Below are positions 57,208-64,000 of a stretch of DNA of 64,000 bases, in pieces; the stretch's first letter is position 1; every line of letters begins with the position of its first letter. The position numbers and the translations under genes are program-made. The stretch covers positions 33,048,001 to 33,112,000 of the forward strand of contig CM060733.1 in assembly GCA_030704615.1 (NCBI GenBank), read 5' to 3'. The stretch is from Takakia lepidozioides. Its lineage: Eukaryota > Streptophyta > Takakiopsida > Takakiales > Takakiaceae. The notes below the pieces were generated by a model that ran no database searches, was not told the DNA's origin, and saw only the letters and a program-made list of their open reading frames with translations.

Positions 57208-59428
57208 TGTTTGAATATGCGGCTGTTTTTTTCTAGCAGTTCTAAAGTCAGGCCACATTCTCACACCAATGTGTAGGTGCTGTAGCTATTCTGTAACTCA
57301 GAAATGATGTACAGGTTGTTTTGTCGGTAGAGAATGATTCATGTGGCACCCACTTTTCATTGAGGGTTTTCATATCACGCGCACATGTAATTGACGCTTC
57401 TCATCAGTTTCATACATGCACTTTTATGCTGAAATGATCATTTTCTTCTCACTTGAACATTGAAATACTTAATGAATCCTGGCCACGAATTTGCCCCCAA
57501 GGATTGTTTGTTTACATGCATATGACCCTGTGTCTTTCCATGGCTCAACAAACCATGTACACCTGAAAGGGTGGATTCCAGCAGCGAAGGAAATGGAGAA
57601 GCCATGCAACCTTTGTCCCCTGTGTCTTTGAACTGAAATTGAAATGACTTATCTCTCGTGACTTTCATGTATTGCACATGGTATTACATACTTCTTCTGT
57701 GGCCAGTGCACATGTATAGCAGATGGTCAAGGATTCTAATTCTGGTGCCAGTCCACACCCATCTCGAATTAGAACATTAGGTCATTGCAGTTTCACCAAC
57801 TGTCATGTTTATTACATACCACAGTGACGTATGACGTATCAGCCTGCTGCCCTCTACATTATGGAGAATTGTTTTTTGGCCACATACAGGGATAGCATGA
57901 TGACCACAATATCAGGTGGGATTGATGCCAACACATACAGATGCGAGAGATTTAACACATATCCAGCCTTCCAAATGTTGCTGTTGCTCTTGACTCCCAA
58001 ACATGATGACTTCCACTTTCGTTTTAAAGTCCTTGAAAAAGCAAGTATGAATGGAAAATAAATAAAATAAACTTACGAAGGTAAATATACATAAGTGGAA
58101 GTATTTGGACAACACCGTGGTCTGCTATATGGCCAAGTAGTCTTCCGAATGATACGAAAGTGCTCTCATATGTAATGCAGTGCATAAATCAGTCTGTCAT
58201 ATATATAATTGAAGCACGGGTGACGAGCCCTGGTCACACGCGGCCAGGGTGACCGCATACTAGCCTAGGGGGTCGTGGCAAGTTGCGGTGTAGGTTGGGC
58301 TCAGCGAACCGCCTACCCGGCTACGGTAAGTACAGGGGTCCATGGTAGCTATGGACGGATCTAGATAGTCTAACTTCCTACCGGCAAAGCAAAGCTTAGC
58401 AACTCTACTTCACAGGGCGATTTGCGTTTCCTAGTCCTACGTTTTGTTTATGGGTTTTCTACGTCTTTAATCGTAATTGTCTTCCAAGTCTTTGTTTATT
58501 ACTACTTCCTACATGCCTGGACTCCCAACACGCTTATAGCCGGGACGAACCTTCAAATCCCTTCACAAAACGAATCTCGAGCCCAGGGAGACGGAGATCA
58601 TCTATCTCCCGCCCAATGCCCCCCCCTAAATCCTGAGGTGGCTGAGTGTCCTACCTCCTAGGAAGGGACCGGATCCGCTTTCCCAAGTCAGTCTCTCCTA
58701 CTTAGAGCGATCCAAAATGTCACCTCAATGGCCAGTCCATCGGGTGAATGATAACAATGCCAACCTCTAGGTAATTCCCAAGGTCTAATAACATTGGGTG
58801 TTCCTTGGCCCAATGCCCCCCTAGCGGCCGGGTACTTGACTTCAAATATCCTCGACGAACGGGGGCGATACCACCCTTAAAACTTGCGTTTCGAAGTTAA
58901 GGGGTCCGGATAAAACCCCTTAAAAAAGATGAATTACCCTTGCTAAATAATAAAGACAGATCATTAAAATATTCCTACAAATGCATGAAATTTGTAGAAA
59001 TAGAGAATCATCGCATGATGCTGGAGCTAACTAAATTACCCTCAAGGTACCAGGGAACGCCCTTTTATGCCGGGAGCATTGGGGAACCGCTCTCCACTTG
59101 GGAGCGCCCCTAAATTCCTACACCAAACCACTCAAGAACTCATTTTAACTTAAACCATCACCGGGCCAGGATGAATGAAATCTACCGCCCCACAGTTTCT
59201 CATCTGCTAGCCACCCCCGTGTGTAAACAATGATCAAACATTCAGTGGGTCCCAGGGTCCATTCCTTGCGCCTCTTCCACCTACTTCCAATATAATCTGA
59301 TTAATTTATACAGGCAACACCCCAGAACGAAGTTGAAACATGTCATCTTCTACCTTGTGAAACCCCAGCAGGGATTCTCTCCTTCCTGTCTCTGGGCTCT
59401 CTCTCTCTGCCTGTGGCATCTACCCGCA
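57208..59428. other. No gene recognised
   Basis: About 2.2 kb without a convincing frame. A short palindromic phrase, ccctggtcac...gccagggtgacc, lies near 58,228. GC-richer sequence at 58,200-59,400 resembles repeat DNA but no family was identified. Confidence 0.45.
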
Positions 59429-60310
59429 CTAGAAGAAAAACGTGGAATAACCACTCTATTAACCACTCATTATGAGTGGTAAAAGACACTAAACCACTAT
59501 GGCCCCAGAGTGATGAAGAACCAGTGGATTAGGACAAGTGAGTGGTAAAAGACATTACGTGGCACTAGTGGTTAAGGACAGTGGTTCAAACCACTCACGT
59601 TCGGGTCCACCTGTTAGCTGATGTGTCACAGTGGTAAATTAACCACTGTGACATGTCAATGACGTGTCACAGAGGTAAACTAACCACTTATGACGTGTCA
59701 CAGTGGTAAACTGACGTGTCATAGTGGTAAAGTAATGACTTCCGTTTTGAAGTGGACACGTATAAGCCGGTGGTCCGTGGATGATATTGGAGATTATGTC
59801 AACACGTGGCGAGACTCTCAGCATGGACACGTGTCGTGTATCAGTGCTACGAAATGGATGGAGTGAAAAATTCAATGACTTCCGAAACCACTCGTTGAGT
59901 GATCACGAAATGACTCATATAGTCATTCTATGAAAATTGAGAATATACAATATCATTCACAGCGTGGTTATGTGAGTGGATGACGTCTCTCAGCAGGTCG
60001 TTGGAATGATTACCCACAAAGTGGTATGTAAGCTGTTTGAGTCATCCATGGTGTCTCTCTGAGTGGGAACTATGGATTGGAGTGATTACTAACAGAGTGA
60101 TGTGTAAGTGATTAGGAATACCACTTGAGGAATCCATACCACTAATACAGTAATATATAGGTGATTACTTATACCACTATACGATTGGTAATGTGGGCAA
60201 TTGTGTGCATTTGGCTACTCCCACAGTTTTAAATTATACCACTATTACAGTGATGTGCAAGTGATTAGGAACATGACTAGAGGAACACATACCACTAGTG
60301 TAGTGAAAGA
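59429..60310 (+). mobile_element. CACTA element end with ACCACT subterminal repeats
   Basis: It begins cactagaagaaaaacgtgg, the usual plant CACTA start, followed by about 30 direct and inverted copies of accact or agtggt over 880 bp, the transposase-binding type of subterminal region. Flanking trinucleotide is ccg. The opposite end was not found in the window. Sequence differs from the 47.6- and 63.2-kb CACTA family. Confidence 0.75.
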
Positions 60311-60512
60311 AGTACCATTGGGGATTCAAGCTCCACAAAATAGAATAGAATCCCAGAGAATAAGTGTTGGAACACTGTCAACAAAATCCAGCCATGATAA
60401 AAGTTTGAGCCTAACTTCTACACGGCGTCTCTGCATGCATGCTAGGAACACTGAACTGCTTTCTTGCCTTCTTCTCACTACCAGCAATGTCTATGCCCGG
60501 GCGAATGAAATT

Positions 60513-61017
60513 CTAAGCCCTCTTCATGTTCTTCTTTGGCCAAAGACAATTCAGACCGACGACATCCTCCAACATTGGTTGCGGTGGGACCTCTTCCTCG
60601 TTAGGGTGAGGCAAGACACAATTGGCAATATAGATATCATTCACCTCAACCCGCCACAATCCTTCAGGTATAACACGGCGGGCAGTGATATGTGTCTTTG
60701 CAGTGACAATTCCACTAGCAGCCCTGTGTCGTGGTACATGAGGATCATACAGGCTGATTTTGTCCTTCAACTTAAACTGCACACAGCACCCACCATAAAA
60801 CCCACATTAATCAACCCATGAAGACTTACATGTACATTGAAAACTGGATAATGAGGACCGTCCAGTATAAGCAATCACTCAAAGTGTAGAGTACTTTTGG
60901 TAGCATAAGAATATCTGCCATTGCGGCAGGGGGTTGATATTTGGGGGTTGCCTTTGAAGGCGCCGTAGTTGGTGCACTGTTGGTGGCAATATCAAGAGTG
61001 GCTTTCTCAGCCTGCAA
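60513..61017 (-). pseudogene. CACTA (En/Spm) transposase C-terminal fragment
   Basis: On the minus strand, RRVIPEGLWRVEVNDIYIAN, CVLPHPNEEE and VVGLNCLWPKKNM follow the layout of the C-terminal end of CACTA-associated plant transposases (established end motif: G-x-A-x-G-x-x-I-x-WPK). An upstream frame (61,017-60,826) with QAEKATLDIATNSAPTTAPS could be the preceding linker exon. The fragment reads towards the CACTA end at 59,429, which fits the position of a transposase 3' end in such an element. The DDE core is missing. Confidence 0.6.
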
Positions 61018-61235
61018 ACATCACGCCCAACACCCCTTAGCAGTTACATTTAGCAATGCATCTACTAATAGTTTGAAGTACCCAACATGTAAATGGCCAT
61101 ATTGTACAGAACTGATAGCCAACAGGTGCATGCATGCTCACCTCTAGTACGGAAACTGCTGCATAGAGAGGTGCCTCCTAAAGGCCCACCTAACTCTTAC
61201 TCCCGCTAGAACTTGGTGTTATGTCACCATTTGCA
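61018..61235. other. Short spacer without a recognised gene
   Basis: Lies between the CACTA fragment and the PPR fragments. The unseen end of the CACTA element may lie here in decayed form. Confidence 0.4.
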
Positions 61236-61520
61236 TCAGTCAAAGGACTTTGTGCCTTTGGCAGCAGTGGCTCTGGTTACACGCTCTCCTTTTCGCATGT
61301 ACTTCTTCTCAGCTCCCTTCACGATGGCTGGGGCAGGGTCCTCCGCAGCCCTTCTGTGCATGCCCCGCAAGCATCGCACTCCACGACACCACATCTCGTT
61401 CAGCCATAGTGTTGAACACTCCCTTGGCATCCTCGATGCACCCACATTTGGCATACATGTCCACCAGGGCAGGGCCGGGGCAGTGTTCAGAATGACATCT
61501 GGTAATCTGACAAACATTCT
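61236..61520 (-). pseudogene. PPR fragment, outlying copy
   Basis: On the minus strand, pieces read LVDMYAKCG-like sequence, then FNTMAERDVVSWSAML-like sequence in alternating frames. The block gcatcgcactccacgacacc at 61,372 is the same as in the 62-63 kb array. It is separated from the array by the OSB-like segment. Confidence 0.65.
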
Positions 61521-61559
61521 CCTTTTAGAATTGTTCCAGCAAATGCCCCAACCCTACTT

Positions 61560-62100
61560 ACTTAGAGGCTGTAGTGTCCAAAGCCATGTCCATTTCCAGA
61601 AAATTGTCTGATGAAAATGAAATTAGGCAGAAAACTTCCCTGGACTTGTTTCCAGTCTGTGACATGGGGGAGGACATCATGGATGACCTCAAGGGTCTAC
61701 CCACTCTCGGCACCAGACTGAAATTTAAACTAAGGGCAGGAATCCTACCTTTGAATAGCAAACAAAAGTAGAGAGGAAAGGGAGAGTGCAATTGCACCCC
61801 ACTCAACTTATCACACTAGTTCCTATGGTCAATTGCATATGCTACACTCTGTAATCTGACAGGCATTCACCTTTTTGCCTCGGTTGTCCCACCAGTTACT
61901 GGGGTCAGAAAAGTATTCATCCCACAGCTTCTTCTCATATCTGTTACCTGTTTTTGGATACTTAGGGATGACTCTGATAGCAGGGGAATTCACGGTGAAA
62001 TATGTTGAAGAAGGTACATTAGCAGTGGGCCTTGTTCTATCATTTGCGCTGCTGCCATTGCTGTTTCCAGTTGACCATCTACCCACTTGTAGCCGTTGTG
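61560..62100 (-). pseudogene. OSB (organellar single-stranded DNA-binding) C-terminal fragment
   Basis: OSB proteins bind single-stranded DNA in mitochondria or plastids. On the minus strand, LWDEYFSDPSNWWDNRGKK (about 61,880-61,935) matches the start of the plant PDF motif (W...F..P..WWDNR..K), with a GT donor after GKK. Upstream are STYFTVNSPAIRVIPKYPKT and a Ser-rich stretch. The expected continuation with Pro-Asp-Phe (PDF) appears only in broken form at 61,590-61,760. In the present frame the OSB part is fused behind a PPR repeat (MAERDVVSWSAMLTWYARQG), which I take as a chance fusion after rearrangement. Confidence 0.55.
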
Positions 62101-63154
62101 CTATTGAAGAAGGTGCCCCCCCTTCCCCCATCATTTGCTCATAGCTCTCCAAAGCCTCCATCCCACATCCCTGCCGTGCATACCATGTAAGCATCGCACT
62201 CCACGACACCACATCTCGTTCAGCCATAGTGTCGAACACTCCCTTTGCATCCTAGATGCACCCACATTTTGCAAACATGTTCACCAGGGTTTTGTTCAGA
62301 ATGACATCTGGTACAATTCCAAATCTGAAGATGTCGCCATGGACCTCTTTCCCCTAAGCTACCAGGGCAGTGTTCAGATTGACATTTGGCACAATTCCAG
62401 CTTTGATGATATCCCCATGCACCTCTTGCCCTTCTCCAGGCCGACTGCCAGGCTTGCACAAGCATTGCAAATGCACACAAACATGATGTCTTCCCCCATC
62501 ATTTGCTCATAGCTCTCCAAATCCTCCATCCCACGTCCCTGCCGTGCATACCCTGCAAAGCATCGCACTCCACGACACCACATCTCGTTCAGCCATAGTG
62601 TCGAACACTCCCTTTGCATCCTAGATGCACCCACATTTTGCAAACATGTTCACCAGGCTATTGTTCAGAATGACACCTGGTACAATTCCAACTCTGAAGA
62701 TGTCACCATGGACCTCTTTCCCCTTTTCCAAATCTGCTAGGGCAGTGTTCAGATTGACATTTGGCACAAATTCCACCTTCGATGATATTCCCATGCACCT
62801 CTTGCCCTTCTCCAAGGCTGCCAAGCTTGCACAAGAATTGCAAATGCACACAAACATGATGTGCTTCCCCCATCCTTTGCTCATAGGTCTCCAAAGCCTC
62901 CATCCCACGTCCCTGCCGTGCATACCCTGCAAAGCATCGCACTCCATGACACCACATCTCGTTCAGCCATAGTGTCGAACACTCCCTTTGCATCCTAGAT
63001 GCACCCACATTTTGCAAACATGTTCACCAGGGTATTGTTCATAATGACATCTGGTACAATTCCAACTCTGAAGATGTTGCCATGGACCTCTTTTCCCTTT
63101 TCCAAAGCTGCTAGGGCAGTGTTCAGATTGACATTTGGCACAAATTCCAGCTTT
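62100..63154 (-). pseudogene. Tandem array of PPR fragments, ~372-bp unit
   Basis: Each unit on the minus strand encodes MFAKCGCI, then FDTMAERDVV in one frame and GYARQGRGMEALE-like sequence in another. The block gcatcgcactccacgacacc recurs at about 62,192, 62,562 and 62,935 (spacing ~370 and ~373 bp); the block gcacccacattttgcaaaca recurs at about 62,258, 62,629 and 63,001. Neighbouring copies are over 90 percent alike by eye, so duplication is recent relative to pseudogene decay. The last unit is cut at 63,154 by the CACTA insertion. Confidence 0.85.
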
Positions 63155-64000
63155 CACTACAACAGATCGCAGTATATATTACTGTATATATGACTATCCC
63201 GTAGTCATAAACGGTACATATGACTGCAATGACTTTAAGTCGTGCAAACCAAGTGAATACAATGAGTACAGTATGGTCGGTCATGGATGACTGCAGTCAG
63301 ATGAACCAAGTGATACATCTCACTGTCATGTGGTAGTTATATGTACTTCTACCATACATGACTTAGTGTGCTACTGCAAACTGTACACGTGTCTCTTTTT
63401 AATAAGTCCAGGAGGTTTTGTGGATGTGCGCCATATGGCGTCTCCCGAAACTGCCACGTGGCATATCCATGAGGAGGATCTGCAGTCATCATCTTGACTA
63501 CAACCATGCTAATATCTGGACACGTGGCATATAATGAGAAATCTTAGGGTCATTGTCCTGACTACAAGCATCCTGATATGTAGACACGTGGCATGTATTG
63601 AGGAGGTCTTGCAGTCATGATCCTGACTATGACATGCTGATATGTGGACACATGGTGTCATATGAGGGGTTGTTTTGAACATTTAAATGTATTGGACAGT
63701 CAGAATCACGACTATGCTTATCTCGTTAGGGTTAGTAGAGATTAGGGTTAGTATTATTCAATATTAAACAAAAAGAAGAACAAAGGGAAGAACAAAGGGA
63801 AGAACAAAGAGACAAAAAATGACTCTGCAAATGAATGCTTTATTCACATGCAAGAATCATAGGAAAAAACAAAGTCAGCAAGTGCAAAGGACAAAACATA
63901 GGCACTTAAAGACAGCAGTAGATGTAAGAGCTTCTCTTAAACTGCTGCCAGTCAAATTTACAATATAGCACCGGAGTCCCAAAATCTGGCTCCTCTGCAA
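63155..64000 (+). mobile_element. CACTA-type element, second copy, truncated by the window edge
   Basis: It begins cactacaacagatcgcagta and stays similar to 47,597 onwards for about 180 bp (shared phrases gtatatatgactat, agtcataaacggt, aagtcgtgcaaaccaagt). It has inserted after ccagcttt in the fourth PPR unit. The opposite end is not in the window. From about 63,460 to 63,660 there are three ~62-bp repeats containing ctgatatgtggacacgtggcat, so this copy may be longer than the 852-bp one. Confidence 0.85.

Noticed and set aside
58200-59400. Ribosomal RNA-like GC-rich stretch
   Set aside because: No conserved rRNA blocks could be recognised; left as unassigned.

Overview
The window reads as nuclear DNA of a land plant, probably a non-seed plant (bryophyte, lycophyte or fern); the lineage is inferred, not proved. 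The reasons are intron-rich genes with GT-AG introns of about 100 to 700 bp, a plant-type O-fucosyltransferase, many decayed PPR (plant RNA-editing type) fragments, an organellar SSB-like (OSB) fragment, and an SLC12 cotransporter that looks more like algal/protist KCC than angiosperm CCC1. Most of the rest is mobile DNA: Mutator-like (MULE), CACTA, Ty3-type LTR, LINE and SINE sequences, mostly broken.

Layout. 0.6-6.0 kb: decayed MULE transposase (copy A), a 122-bp satellite and a terminal repeat. 6.0-8.1 kb (minus): LTR-retroelement gag followed by a fragment of a cytosine-C5 DNA methyltransferase, cut by the copy A terminal repeat. 8.8-9.7 kb: two tandem repeat fields. 11.3-12.0 kb: tyrosine-recombinase-like fragment. 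12.3 kb: fold-back element. 12.5-17.5 kb (plus): 10-exon O-fucosyltransferase gene with one frameshift in its last exon. 18.6-19.8 kb: PPR fragment and an antisense ParB-like fragment. 21.9-31.0 kb (minus): a complete 16-exon K-Cl cotransporter-like gene of 1075 codons, the best intact gene here. 31.4 kb: SINE. 32.1-34.9 kb: 5'-truncated LINE.

The most striking object lies at 37,603-55,080. A 17,478-bp element is bounded by matching terminal inverted repeats and a 9-bp target duplication (8 of 9 identical). It is inserted in a short intron of another MULE-type transposase gene whose two halves lie at 36.0-37.56 kb and from 55.155 kb. The element carries two divergent genes: a WRKY/GCM-finger, SWIM-finger MULE transposase (copy B, minus strand, 41.8 to 38.3 kb), and a plus-strand gene (44.1-54.5 kb) joining a ParB-like domain, a Lys/Glu-rich linker and a beta-class (N6-adenine/N4-cytosine type) DNA methyltransferase fold. 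The latter is interrupted by a nested CACTA element and a Ty3 remnant. Between and inside the genes lie 15 copies of a 24-bp GATC-containing palindrome. This layout suggests a transposon carrying a ParB-methyltransferase cargo with its own binding or methylation sites. Both genes have stops or frameshifts in this copy, so it is probably a dead copy of a once active family; a second ParB-like fragment at 19.4 kb supports a multicopy family.

55.2-57.2 kb: the rest of the interrupted transposase gene and an unidentified 150-aa ORF. 59.4-61.0 kb: CACTA end with a transposase C-terminal fragment. 61.2-63.15 kb: a ~372-bp tandem array of PPR fragments with an OSB-like segment embedded. 63.155 kb to the end: second CACTA copy, cut by the window edge.
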